A stretch of 64,000 bases of DNA from assembly GCA_029239675.1 (NCBI GenBank), contig JARBUM010000006.1, positions 62,001 to 126,000 on the forward strand. Reading direction: 5' to 3'. Numbering within the stretch: position 1 is the stretch's first letter; each line of letters begins with the position of its first letter. The position numbers and the translations under genes are program-made. Of the stretch, positions 7,493-15,903 are shown piece by piece. The notes under the pieces were generated by a model. The model was not told where the DNA came from, did not search any database, and saw only the letters and a list, made by a program, of their open reading frames with translations. This DNA is from Pelosinus sp. (GTDB lineage: Bacteria; Bacillota; Negativicutes; DSM-13327).

Positions 7493-8470
7493 ATGCATAT
7501 ACCGCAACAAACCAGACAACCTATGCAGACCATTTCTCCAAGCATTGGACACAAATGGAGTATTTGGTGGAAACTACTTCGTCCACACACCTTAACCGCA
7601 TCGTTTGTCCCTGTAGCTATCGGTACAGTTTTAGCATTGCCTTCCCAGCAATTTCGTCTGGATCTATTTATCATTATGCTTTTATCAAGTACTTTCATTC
7701 AAATTGCTACCAATATATTCAATGAATATTACGACTATAAACGAGGTTTGGACCATGAGCATTCTCTGGGGATTGGGGGAGCCATTGTTAGGTATGGTGT
7801 TGATCCCCAAACGATATTAGTAGTCGCACAGCTCATCACGGCCGCCGCTATCTTGCTGGGTCTATATCTTTGCCATGAAAGTAGTTGGTGGTTGCTACCA
7901 ATTGGCCTCTGTTGTGCCTCTGTAGGCTATCTCTATTCTGGCGGTCCTTTTCCCATTTCAGCAACACCCTTTGGCGAGTTGGTCTCAGGTATTTGTATGG
8001 GTCTTGTCATTATTGTTATTGCCTTTTTTATTCAAACCGGCATTGTTACCACCATAGCCATTATGGGTTCCATTTCTACCTCTGTGCTAATCGGTGCTAT
8101 TTTAATGTCTAACAACCTTCGTGATTTAGAAGACGATCAAAAACATGGTAGAAAAACTCTAGCTATTCTTTTAAAACGAACCAAAGCAACATACTGTCTA
8201 ATTGGAATGTTTATCTTTTCCTACATATGGATCATCTTTTTGGTGACAATCGATATATTACCCCTTTGGTCCCTTCTATCTTTTATCAGTATACCTAGAG
8301 CCATCCAAGCTTCACGATGGTTTCTAAAAAATACAACACCAGAGTCCTTAGCCCCCGCCATGGTGGCCACAGCACAAACAAATACTCTTTTTGGCTTCGC
8401 TTTGGTTCTCGGGCTACTCCTGCAATATTGTTTTTCTCAATATAATTTGCTCTTATATCTACTCCCCTAA
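7493..8470 (+). CDS. menA: 1,4-dihydroxy-2-naphthoate polyprenyltransferase (UbiA family)
   Basis: About 325 residues with eight to nine membrane helices and both UbiA-family Asp-rich motifs: NIFNEYYDYKRGLD (motif 1) and NNLRDLEDDQKHGRKTL (motif 2), which bind the Mg-prenyl diphosphate. RPHTLTASFVPV near the N-terminus and the SLGIGGAIVRYG loop fit MenA, which prenylates DHNA in menaquinone synthesis at the cytoplasmic membrane. I prefer ATG 7493, with AAGGTG upstream, over an ATG at 7463. No other men genes are adjacent. Confidence 0.85.
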   Translation: MHIPQQTRQPMQTISPSIGHKWSIWWKLLRPHTLTASFVPVAIGTVLALPSQQFRLDLFIIMLLSSTFIQIATNIFNEYYDYKRGLDHEHSLGIGGAIVRYGVDPQTILVVAQLITAAAILLGLYLCHESSWWLLPIGLCCASVGYLYSGGPFPISATPFGELVSGICMGLVIIVIAFFIQTGIVTTIAIMGSISTSVLIGAILMSNNLRDLEDDQKHGRKTLAILLKRTKATYCLIGMFIFSYIWIIFLVTIDILPLWSLLSFISIPRAIQASRWFLKNTTPESLAPAMVATAQTNTLFGFALVLGLLLQYCFSQYNLLLYLLP

Positions 8471-8535
8471 AGAGTTAGAAACCTACAGCATTTTTTCAAT
8501 GACCACGTCGTCCTTATAAAGATACTATAAGTAAA

Positions 8536-8600
8536 AATAAGAAAAGTGGCAATGAATCGCCCATCTAAAAGATGGGCGATTCATTGCCACTTTTCTTATT
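8536..8600. terminator. perfect 31-bp inverted repeat after menA
   Basis: Arms 8536-8566 and 8570-8600 match without error around an AAA loop; outer arms TCCTTATAA (8511-8519) and TTATAAGGA (8600-8608) extend the structure after an asymmetric loop. It can act as a terminator on both strands (TTTTCTTATT on the plus strand). It is longer than other terminators here. Confidence 0.7.
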
Positions 8601-8695
8601 ATAAGGACTAAGAGGCGTACAAACTCAAAATAGTTTCCCTCTAAATTATTGCAAAATATACCTGCAAAATAAAAAAGACAATAATCAAGCGACTA

Positions 8696-8725
8696 TTGCA
8701 TCGAACGTACGTTCCGTATTATAAT
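8696..8725 (+). promoter_or_regulatory. sigma-A promoter with embedded SOS (LexA/DinR) box
   Basis: TTGCAT (8696-8701) and TATAAT (8720-8725) are 18 bases apart. Between them CGAACGTACGTTCC (8702-8715) matches the Bacillus-type SOS box CGAAC-N4-GTTCG with one mismatch at the last base. Operator placement in the spacer would block the promoter. Confidence 0.8.
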
Positions 8726-8750
8726 ATGGATATGTAAGGAGGTGATTTAC

Positions 8751-10088
8751 GTGGATGTTTTTGATAAGCTGAAAATTTTGACCGACGCAGCAAAATATGA
8801 TGTAGCCTGCACTTCCAGCGGAGTGAATAAAAAAGCGGCCGCCGGAGGAATTGGCAGTGCAGCAGCTAGCGGCATCTGCCACAGCTTTTCAGCGGATGGA
8901 CGGTGCATTTCACTGCTAAAAGTGCTGATGACGAATGTTTGCGCCTATGACTGTAAATATTGCATTAACCGCCGCTCAAATGACACACCGCGAGCTTCCT
9001 TCACACCCCGGGAACTGGCAGAGCTGACGATCAATTTTTATCGTCGGAATTACATTGAAGGCCTTTTCTTGAGTTCCGGTGTAATGAAAAGTCCCGACTA
9101 TACCTGTGAACAAATGATTGAAGTACTGCGCATCCTGCGAGAGGAATACCGTTTTTCCGGATACATTCACGCAAAGGCCATCCCTGGAACAGACAGTACG
9201 CTTATTGCCCATCTTGGCATGCTGGCAGATCGCATGAGTGTGAATATCGAACTACCCTCCCAGGGCAGTCTACAGATGCTGGCACCAGACAAATCAAAAC
9301 ATTCTATCTTTGCACCTATGGGATACATTCAAAACCGCATACAAGAAAATTCCACAGATATAATAAAATATCGTCATGCACCAAAGTTTGTTCCTGCTGG
9401 ACAGAGTACGCAGATGATTATAGGCGCTACGCCTGACACTGACTTTCAAATTCTGAATCTAACGGAAGGTCTTTATAAGAAATACAAGCTAAAGCGCGTA
9501 TTCTTCTCTGCCTATATGCCCGTGACCGAAAATTCCCTGCTTCCCACAATAGACACAAAGCCGCCACTTCTGCGGGAACACCGACTTTACCAGGCAGACT
9601 GGCTACTTAGGTTTTATGGCTTCAAGGCAAGCGAGCTTCTTGATCAGCATCACCAAAGTTTTAATCCCTATATTGATCCTAAATGCAATTGGGCGCTCAA
9701 TCATATGGAGTTCTTTCCTATGAATGTAAACCGCGCGCCCTATAGCGACTTGCTGCGAGTGCCAGGTATCGGCGTAAATAGTGCAAAGCGGATTGTAATT
9801 GCCCGTCGCACAGCTACTCTCAATTTCGACGGCCTAAAAAAACTAGGGGTGGTACTTAAAAGAGCACAGTATTTTATCACCTGTGGAGGTAAAGCTATGG
9901 ATAGCTTGAAAATCACTCAGGATGCGGTACTGCGATCTTTAATGTCTGAAAAAATCCTGAGTATATATCACCGGGATTTTCCTCTGGGACCTAAGTCAAA
10001 GCAACTCTCTCTTTTCGAGCAACCATTGATGATACAGCCTAATTTAACCCAGGAGGGCATAGGAAAATGCTTAACCAGTCAAATCTGA
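8751..10088 (+). CDS. putative DNA modification/repair radical SAM protein (TIGR03916-like)
   Basis: About 445 residues. An N-terminal radical SAM core has CAYDCKYC, a CxxxCxxC cluster motif (C64, C68, C71), followed by GLFLSSGV and HAKAIPG. The C-terminal part holds a helix-hairpin-helix (LLRVPGIGVNSAKRIVIAR, about residues 335-353), pointing to DNA binding. The family occurs paired with the next gene. GTG 8751 is chosen because AAGGAGGTGA precedes it; a GTG at 8742 overlaps that site. Overlaps the next gene by 22 bases. The SOS box fits a repair role; the reaction is unknown. Confidence 0.85.
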   Translation: MDVFDKLKILTDAAKYDVACTSSGVNKKAAAGGIGSAAASGICHSFSADGRCISLLKVLMTNVCAYDCKYCINRRSNDTPRASFTPRELAELTINFYRRNYIEGLFLSSGVMKSPDYTCEQMIEVLRILREEYRFSGYIHAKAIPGTDSTLIAHLGMLADRMSVNIELPSQGSLQMLAPDKSKHSIFAPMGYIQNRIQENSTDIIKYRHAPKFVPAGQSTQMIIGATPDTDFQILNLTEGLYKKYKLKRVFFSAYMPVTENSLLPTIDTKPPLLREHRLYQADWLLRFYGFKASELLDQHHQSFNPYIDPKCNWALNHMEFFPMNVNRAPYSDLLRVPGIGVNSAKRIVIARRTATLNFDGLKKLGVVLKRAQYFITCGGKAMDSLKITQDAVLRSLMSEKILSIYHRDFPLGPKSKQLSLFEQPLMIQPNLTQEGIGKCLTSQI

Positions 10089-10879
10089 TTTATCGCTATG
10101 ATGGAAGCTTTGACGGATTGCTGTGCTGCGTGTTTGAAAGTTATGATAAAAAAGAAATTCCCATGGATATTCTCTTGACAGACACGCCTCAGACCATGCT
10201 TTTTCATACAAAAGAAATTATGACTGATTCCCTAAAATCGAACCGAGTGCTGAGTTCTATCCCGAGGAAGATGGGCATTGATGCCCTGGACTTTGTGCGC
10301 CACGCCTTTCTGACCTGCCTTACTCAAAAGGAATTGTACATTCTTTTATTTCTGCGCATGGGCTACCGTTATGGCCCATCTGTAATGAATATGCTAACCG
10401 ACAATGTTGTGAATATACTCTTTAAGGCCGTCAAGCATTTGGAAAAGGAGAGTCATCTGCTGAAAGGCTTTCTGCGCTTTTCCATCTTTAACAATATCCT
10501 CGTAGCCGAAATAGAGCCGAAAAATTATGTACTCCCTATGATGACGCAGCATTTCTGTGAACGCTATCCGGAAGAGCGCTTTTTAATCTATGATAAAACA
10601 CATAGTATGGCACTGGTATATCAGCCCTATCAGCCCACTGTTATCCCTATTGATGATCTTGAACTGCCTGAGCCAAATGAAGAGGAGCAATCTTACCAAG
10701 AACTGTGGCGACTTTTTTACGATACCATTGAGGTGCAAGGCCGCCACAACCCAGAATGCCGCATGAGTCAAATGCCAAAGCGTTATTGGAAATATATGAC
10801 TGAGTTCGGCTGCCCACAAAAAAAGCCCCTGCTAAAGCTAGAAAACTCCAGCGCTAATAGGACTGGGGAATACTATTAA
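10067..10879 (+). CDS. TIGR03915-like putative DNA repair protein (DUF4130)
   Basis: 270 residues, start preceded by AGGAGGG and overlapping the radical SAM gene. IYRYDGSFDGLLCCVFESYDKKEIP at the N-terminus and MSQMPKRYWKYMTEF near the C-terminus are characteristic of the SAM-7-link family that accompanies the radical SAM/HhH protein. Members resemble the region that in other bacteria is fused to uracil-DNA-glycosylase-like domains; here the glycosylase is absent. Expected to act with the preceding protein on DNA. No terminator is evident before the convergent antiporter gene. Confidence 0.82.
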   Translation: MLNQSNLIYRYDGSFDGLLCCVFESYDKKEIPMDILLTDTPQTMLFHTKEIMTDSLKSNRVLSSIPRKMGIDALDFVRHAFLTCLTQKELYILLFLRMGYRYGPSVMNMLTDNVVNILFKAVKHLEKESHLLKGFLRFSIFNNILVAEIEPKNYVLPMMTQHFCERYPEERFLIYDKTHSMALVYQPYQPTVIPIDDLELPEPNEEEQSYQELWRLFYDTIEVQGRHNPECRMSQMPKRYWKYMTEFGCPQKKPLLKLENSSANRTGEYY

Positions 10880-10932
10880 GTCATTTCCACGACATTACAT
10901 GTAAGTTGCAGATATATTTACTTGCATTTGCT

Positions 10933-12948
10933 TTAACCAATGTCTTCTTCTAGCATCGTCGCCTCCAGAAAATTAATTGATCTTCGTAAATTATTTGCAA
11001 TTTCACGACTGATCAATCCCTCTTCAAACATACTTTGTACTTCATTCCGCTCCATTTGAATGGCTTTAAATTGCAATTCTTTTTTTTGCCCATGAAACTG
11101 TTCTTTTTTTCCTGGATGAGTAAAATTTGTGCTTATTTTTTCAATTATTTTATGATAATTAGCAATAACCTTTAGTGATGCATTCCTATTTTCTTCGCTT
11201 ATTTGGCTACGAATTGCAGTAATTGCCGTTTTAGCTGTTTGAATCTTTACAGTTTTTACTTTTGCCATATCCAACTCAGGTCTTTTCGGGCAGTCAGAAA
11301 ACCACTTAGCAACATATCGTTTGATTACGAAAACAGGAAAAAATGACTTTAATACAAACTGATCCGATAAAGATGTTTCAATTACGTTAAATTGTTCTTG
11401 AAAACGATACGCTACATCCTGAGATATTTGTCTAGTGTCTAGTAAATGCTGAATTTCTTCTCGTTCAGCATTTATTCCTACCATGAGTATTTCACTTTCC
11501 ATCTTGCGAGATTTAAAGCCTATTTTATATTCATTTCCATCCAGATGCGTTGTTCTCATAATTTTTTGATAGTCAGAAATAAGGGATGAAACTGCTGCCT
11601 TGTTCTCAGAATTTCGCTCTTCTTTTAAATCTTGAATGACTGTTTTCATTATTTTTATCCGGATGGTTTGTTCTAATTCCTCCTGATCCTCACCATGAAC
11701 TAAGCTTTTCTTTGATAAGAGAGGTAACATGACGCTTGCTGTAATGAGGGAGAAAAGAATAACCCCTGCCGCCAAAAAAATAATTAGAGATCGCTCAGGA
11801 AATGGCAGACCATCCTGTAAGACAAAGGGAATCGAGAAAGCACCTGCGAGTGTAACAACGCCTCGAACACCAGAGAAAGAAACTAGAGCCACCGACCTCA
11901 ACGGTGGTTTATTTATATCTCCCTCCTTATTAAAAATCCATTTACCTTCCCAAAATAAATAATTCCAAGCAAAGCGGAGGAATAGCAAGCAAAGAAAAAT
12001 AGCTGTTATGTAGCCCATAACTTGCATGTTGCTAATCGTCTTATCACTAAAGATTACCCTTGTCACATCCGGTATTTGTAAGCCGAGAATTAAAAAGACA
12101 ATCCCATTTAAAATAAATACAATAACGGACCAAGTACTTCTTGAAACTACTTGCAGATTCGCCATGGATGGTTCTGCATGATCACGGTCAATCGCTTGAA
12201 CGATACCCCCGGCTACAACTGCTAATATACCAGAAACCCCCATTTCTTCAGCAATCAAGTAGATAATAAAGGGGGTTAAAATTTTAATTAGCATATGCAT
12301 CGTTACATCCTCCATTCCTAGGCGGCGAACAAATCCACCTAGACGTATGAAAAGAAAAGAAAGTACCACTCCACTTAAAAGTCCTCCTATAGCAATCATA
12401 AAAAAACTAATGGTTGCTTGCATTAGGGAGAAAACACCGGTAACCATCGCAGCAATTGCGAATTTGAAAGCGACCAAACCAGAAGCATCATTCATTAATG
12501 CCTCTCCTTCAAGGAGGCGCATTAGGTCTTTTGGAAGATCAATACGCCTGGCCATTGCCCCAACCGCTACAGCATCCGTGGGAGATAAAATAGCTGCTAA
12601 TGCAAAAGCTGCCGCTAGGGGAATACCTGGGATCATCCAATTAATAATATATCCCATAACCAAAACCGTTACAAAAACTAATCCTAACGCTAACAATAAA
12701 ATAGGTAGCCGTAACTTCCACAATTCATCTCGTGGTATCATCTTTCCATCATTAAATAGAAGGGGAGCAATAAATAAAACAAAGAACAATTCTGGATTCA
12801 AAAGAATATGTATACCTGGGAGAAAAGCTAGTACGATGCCCAATGAGATTTGAATTAAAGGAATAGGAACAAAAGGAATAAAACGATTTAAAATATTAGA
12901 AAACGCAATCAATATTAATAGAGATAATACGATAAAGAATGTTTCCAT
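10933..12948 (-). CDS. CPA1-family Na+/H+ antiporter
   Basis: 671 residues: about 12 membrane helices in the first 410, then a cytoplasmic tail of about 260 residues rich in charged helices. The transport core shows LSPTDAVAVGAM and LLEGEALMNDASGLVAFK, with the conserved Asp pair of CPA1 exchangers, and SFSGVRGVVTLAGAFSIP further on. It exchanges Na+ or K+ for protons across the cytoplasmic membrane. The long tail, containing two similar segments (ISEENRNASLKVIANYHKI and NSENKAAVSSLISDYQKI), may sense a signal. Confidence 0.9.
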   Translation of the reverse strand: METFFIVLSLLILIAFSNILNRFIPFVPIPLIQISLGIVLAFLPGIHILLNPELFFVLFIAPLLFNDGKMIPRDELWKLRLPILLLALGLVFVTVLVMGYIINWMIPGIPLAAAFALAAILSPTDAVAVGAMARRIDLPKDLMRLLEGEALMNDASGLVAFKFAIAAMVTGVFSLMQATISFFMIAIGGLLSGVVLSFLFIRLGGFVRRLGMEDVTMHMLIKILTPFIIYLIAEEMGVSGILAVVAGGIVQAIDRDHAEPSMANLQVVSRSTWSVIVFILNGIVFLILGLQIPDVTRVIFSDKTISNMQVMGYITAIFLCLLFLRFAWNYLFWEGKWIFNKEGDINKPPLRSVALVSFSGVRGVVTLAGAFSIPFVLQDGLPFPERSLIIFLAAGVILFSLITASVMLPLLSKKSLVHGEDQEELEQTIRIKIMKTVIQDLKEERNSENKAAVSSLISDYQKIMRTTHLDGNEYKIGFKSRKMESEILMVGINAEREEIQHLLDTRQISQDVAYRFQEQFNVIETSLSDQFVLKSFFPVFVIKRYVAKWFSDCPKRPELDMAKVKTVKIQTAKTAITAIRSQISEENRNASLKVIANYHKIIEKISTNFTHPGKKEQFHGQKKELQFKAIQMERNEVQSMFEEGLISREIANNLRRSINFLEATMLEEDIG

Positions 12949-13294
12949 CGATTCATTTCACGTCCTATAAAGTTTACTACACGTATACAAAACCCTGCAT
13001 ATTCGTACTTCCTAAATTTACAAGAAATAAACTGCCTAGAAAATACTTTCATCACACTATTGATGAAAGCAGTGTATCCATAAGGGATATAAAAAATATA
13101 TTACCAGCTATCTATTACTCTTTATTATCATTGCCTCTTTTTTATTGTCATATCCTTGGAGCATTGCTATCACCTCTAATCTATTTACAGGATATTCCCA
13201 TGAACTCTGATTCTAAGAAGGTCTATCATCATTTTATTATATGGGACGAAAGGCAAGTTGTTTTGTCCAGCTATATTTAAGTTATACATAAAAT
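12949..13294. other. intergenic region upstream of the antiporter
   Basis: A 113-codon plus-strand frame covers most of it but lacks a ribosome binding site and recognisable homology, and it overlaps the antiporter start. On the minus strand an 18-codon frame (13164-13108) has GAGGTGATAG upstream and could be a leader peptide. I do not call either as a gene. Confidence 0.4.
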
Positions 13295-13328
13295 AAAAAC
13301 GCTATCTGCCCAAAGACAGTAGCGTTTT
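13295..13328. terminator. bidirectional hairpin terminator
   Basis: AAAACGCTA pairs with TAGCGTTTT, with inner CTG/CAG. On the minus strand it is followed by TTTTATTTTA and lies about 90 bases after the stop of the gene at 13414-13926. Confidence 0.75.
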
Positions 13329-13413
13329 CCTATGAAAAATTTGTTTGCAAACTTTTCCCTGGCCACTTGCGTAATAATCTCAGAAACCGCAGAGATTAAA
13401 ACTAGCCTAATAT

Positions 13414-13926
13414 CTAATTTCTACAAAGGACGGACAACGCGATGATTTGGTCGATGCTGATCCAAACGATCTGTCCTGGGCTAAATGGAAAAGATGGGCA
13501 TGTTAAAGACAAAATCACAAATTCTTGTGTTGTCTTTACTTCACATTGATAATCATCTTTATGCCCATCATAATCCTTCTCGCAGTAGGGTTTATTTCCA
13601 TCATAATCCTTTTTACTGTAGGGTTTATTTCCCTCCCCATCATTTTGTTTATCGTCACATTTGTGTTCATGGCAACAACAATCTTCCCCCTCAGTTTTAG
13701 TAGCATCTTGGAATTCATTTAGGCCATCCACGGAAATCAATACATGCTTGGGGCTCCTTTTTAATCTGAGTTCAGACTCTTCGAGAACAACTCCGGTAAA
13801 TATACCTTGACCGTTTACTCTTTTACAATGTTTTGTGTCCGCAACTGCAGTGGTAAGGATAGTCACCGTCGAACCGAAATCAAGCTTAAATCCATTAGGA
13901 TGCTGCTTTATAGACAAAACTGTCAA
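13414..13926 (-). CDS. unknown protein with Cys/His/Asp-rich central insert, partner of the divergent gene
   Basis: 170 residues, not recognised. Two beta-rich halves flank a hydrophilic insert at about residues 78-130: a CCCHEHKC cluster and then tandem NKPYxxKDYDG-type repeats. The flanking halves (VLISVDGLNEF, EFVILSLTC, FPFSPGQIVWISIDQIIAL) resemble the product of the divergent gene at 14196 (EFILLELT, TTFPVGTCVAINICNILYA). No signal peptide. The design (two beta parts around a metal-ligand-rich insert) recalls spore-surface proteins, but this is a guess. Confidence 0.65.
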   Translation of the reverse strand: MTVLSIKQHPNGFKLDFGSTVTILTTAVADTKHCKRVNGQGIFTGVVLEESELRLKRSPKHVLISVDGLNEFQDATKTEGEDCCCHEHKCDDKQNDGEGNKPYSKKDYDGNKPYCEKDYDGHKDDYQCEVKTTQEFVILSLTCPSFPFSPGQIVWISIDQIIALSVLCRN

Positions 13927-14195
13927 CTCCTAATTATAATTTTTTTTGGTTTACTTTATTCTATTCACGAAAAACATTTACGTGATTATCAGGAACCTTT
14001 TCGCAAGAAAATCAATGAACCCTGCAGTATCGTGCAACATAGGGGAACGTCTGGCACAGAACATACTTTAGTTCGGACTTTTAAGGCAGCAGACAATTAT
14101 ATCACCGTAACTCAGATATTAAGTAACCATTACATAACCAATTGCGTATTATAAAGTAGGCAGTAAGCCAAAATGTAATAAGGAGAGATTTTAAT

Positions 14196-14666
14196 ATGGG
14201 ATTTCCGAAAGATTTTGATTTTGCTGGTTGCGTTAATGTAACTCTGGTCCTCCGTGATTTCCAAGTACTGACTGGACGGTTTAGAGGATTAATAGGCGAC
14301 CGTCAAGAGTGCGATGGCTTTAATAAAGATCACGAAGATGAGAAGTGTAAGAAAGACGATAAGTGCTGTAAGTCACCTAAATTGGAGATTGATGTGAAAG
14401 TAGAAGAGGACTGTGAATTTATTTTGTTGGAGTTGACAAGATCAGTCGCCACGGTAAATCTGAGCTCATTTACATGCAACCTAGTCGATGACACCATTAG
14501 AGAAATAGATTTCGTCGTGTCAGGGACAACATTCCCCGTAGGCACATGCGTTGCTATCAATATATGCAATATTCTTTATGCCGGCCCATGTGCGGTTTTC
14601 TGTGATATACCTTTCTCAATTGGTAGTGCCCCTAATAATGGTGGCTTAACTATATCACTGAAATAA
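14196..14666 (+). CDS. unknown protein with Cys/Asp/Lys-rich insert, divergent partner of the previous gene
   Basis: 156 residues, preceded by AAGGAGAG. N-terminal beta part VNVTLVLRDFQVLTGRFRGLIG, a charged insert with DGFNKDHEDEKCKKDDKCCK at about residues 47-66, then strands EIDVKVEEDCEFILLELT and a Cys-containing C-terminal part. Layout and several strands parallel the divergent neighbour, so the two look like diverged paralogues. No signal peptide. Spore coat or exosporium function is possible but unproved. Structured repeat copy 2 and a terminator follow. Confidence 0.65.
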   Translation: MGFPKDFDFAGCVNVTLVLRDFQVLTGRFRGLIGDRQECDGFNKDHEDEKCKKDDKCCKSPKLEIDVKVEEDCEFILLELTRSVATVNLSSFTCNLVDDTIREIDFVVSGTTFPVGTCVAINICNILYAGPCAVFCDIPFSIGSAPNNGGLTISLK

Positions 14667-14703
14667 TAGCTCGACTCTAAGCAAGAAAAATACTAGGTTT
14701 TCT

Positions 14704-14813
14704 TCTCAGCCTAAGCGACAGGTTCATGTTATTATAAGCGTAGATTAAATACTAATGGCAATGCGTTAATAATATTGACTTGGAGCGATGGCTTATGGCA
14801 ACAAAATTCACCT
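14704..14813. repeat. dispersed intergenic structured repeat, family 1, copy 2
   Basis: Same architecture as at 4811 and 26923. CTCAGCCTAAGCGA is followed by AGGTTCATGTTATTATAAGCG, a variable centre, GCGTTAATAATATTGACTT, then GGAGCGATGGCTTATGGCAA. Outer CCTAAGC/GCTTATGG and the long inner arms pair with several G-U pairs. Starts about 35 bases after the stop of the preceding gene. Confidence 0.75.
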
Positions 14814-14836
14814 TCAACTTACTATCTGACATCAAT

Positions 14837-14863
14837 AAAAACCTGCGAAACTCGCAGGTTTTT
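14837..14863. terminator. bidirectional hairpin terminator between convergent genes
   Basis: AAAAACCTGCGA and TCGCAGGTTTTT pair perfectly around an AAC loop; A-runs and T-runs on either side serve both strands. Confidence 0.85.
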
Positions 14864-14932
14864 AACTGTTCTGGATTTGCATGATAAGGACGATTAGCCT
14901 TCTTGCAAATTCATTTCATTATCACTTCACCT

Positions 14933-15748
14933 TTATCTGACACGGAAATTTTTACCTCGTTCTAGTAATGTATTTATTCTTTCAATTAACGCCGGAAGTT
15001 CTTTCATTGTCTGTATGGTAAAATCCGCACCATACCCTAGAAAAGCTTCTTCTGTCTTCTTAATGGCGCGAAGTTGTTCTGTCTTTGACAAATTATTAAA
15101 TTCCTCATGACTCATTCCCATCTGAGAACTGCCAACAACTACTCCAACAGACCAAGCTCCAGCATTGATTCCTTCTTTTATATCCGAAGCTGTATCTCCT
15201 ATTTTCACCACTTTCCAAGATGCAGTAAGTTTCAATGTTTCTATATTCCTAAATATCATATAAGGATAGGGTCTTCCATAGGAATTTGTGGAGTCTGGTG
15301 TAATCCAAAAATCTGGCTCATACCCCTTTTCTTTTGCGCCTTCTGTCACGATTTTCATCATATTGTCGGTATAACCTGTTGTTGAACCAATTTTTAATCC
15401 TTTTTCCCTTAGTACCTTCACTGTTTCTATAACTTCCGGAATTGGCTCCGTATAGTCTGTTAGGGAAGCAAGAAGTAAAGGCTCAAAACTAGTATATAAA
15501 TTCTCTATATCTTCGTCTGTAAAACAGCTACCATGTATTGCTTCCCACATGCTGTGAATTCTTGGCATTTGGAGCATGGTTCTAATATGGTCTTTTTTGA
15601 GCATACCCATAGGAGCTCTTGCTTCCTCCATGGTTACCTCTACACCTGCTGCTTTAAATATTTGAAGAAACGCATGTACAGGTGCGAAGCAACCAAAATC
15701 AATAGTGGTTCCTGCCCAGTCAAATATTACGCCATTTATTTTGTTCAT
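14933..15748 (-). CDS. phnX: phosphonoacetaldehyde hydrolase
   Basis: 271 residues, typical length. HAD nucleophile in FDWAGTT (D10, with the family-specific Ala at position 12) and the Schiff-base lysine in MGMLKKDHI (K51/K52) identify phosphonatase, which cleaves phosphonoacetaldehyde to acetaldehyde and phosphate. STTGYTDNMM, GRPYPYMIF and KIGDTASDIKEGINAG complete the HAD motifs. The usual partner, 2-aminoethylphosphonate transaminase (PhnW), is not in this window, so the substrate source is unclear. Monocistronic. Confidence 0.92.
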   Translation of the reverse strand: MNKINGVIFDWAGTTIDFGCFAPVHAFLQIFKAAGVEVTMEEARAPMGMLKKDHIRTMLQMPRIHSMWEAIHGSCFTDEDIENLYTSFEPLLLASLTDYTEPIPEVIETVKVLREKGLKIGSTTGYTDNMMKIVTEGAKEKGYEPDFWITPDSTNSYGRPYPYMIFRNIETLKLTASWKVVKIGDTASDIKEGINAGAWSVGVVVGSSQMGMSHEEFNNLSKTEQLRAIKKTEEAFLGYGADFTIQTMKELPALIERINTLLERGKNFRVR

Positions 15749-15843
15749 TTTGCATATTCCCCCTATGCTCTTTTACCATACCGCATCACTAAAGAATATT
15801 CCTTTCCTATCTTTCACCAAATAAAAACTAGATCATTCAGAGC

Positions 15844-15870
15844 AAACAGCACGCCTAAGGCGTGCTGTTT
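15844..15870. terminator. hairpin terminator after the SIMPL gene
   Basis: AAACAGCACGCC and GGCGTGCTGTTT pair perfectly around TAA. It lies 34 bases after the minus-strand SIMPL gene; the T-tract is short. Confidence 0.65.
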
Positions 15871-15903
15871 CAATATTTTGTCTTTGGTTTCCTCGTATAA
15901 GTA

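Noticed and set aside
13108-13164. An 18-codon minus-strand frame with GAGGTGATAG upstream before the antiporter
   Set aside because: Plausible leader peptide but too short and unsupported by any adjoining structure.
12939-13280. A 113-codon plus-strand frame between antiporter and the Cys-rich gene
   Set aside because: It overlaps the divergent antiporter start, lacks a ribosome site and shows no known motif; treated as a chance frame.
13807-14154. A 115-codon plus-strand frame covering the divergent promoter region
   Set aside because: It is antisense to the start of the Cys-rich gene and covers the intergenic region expected to hold both promoters.
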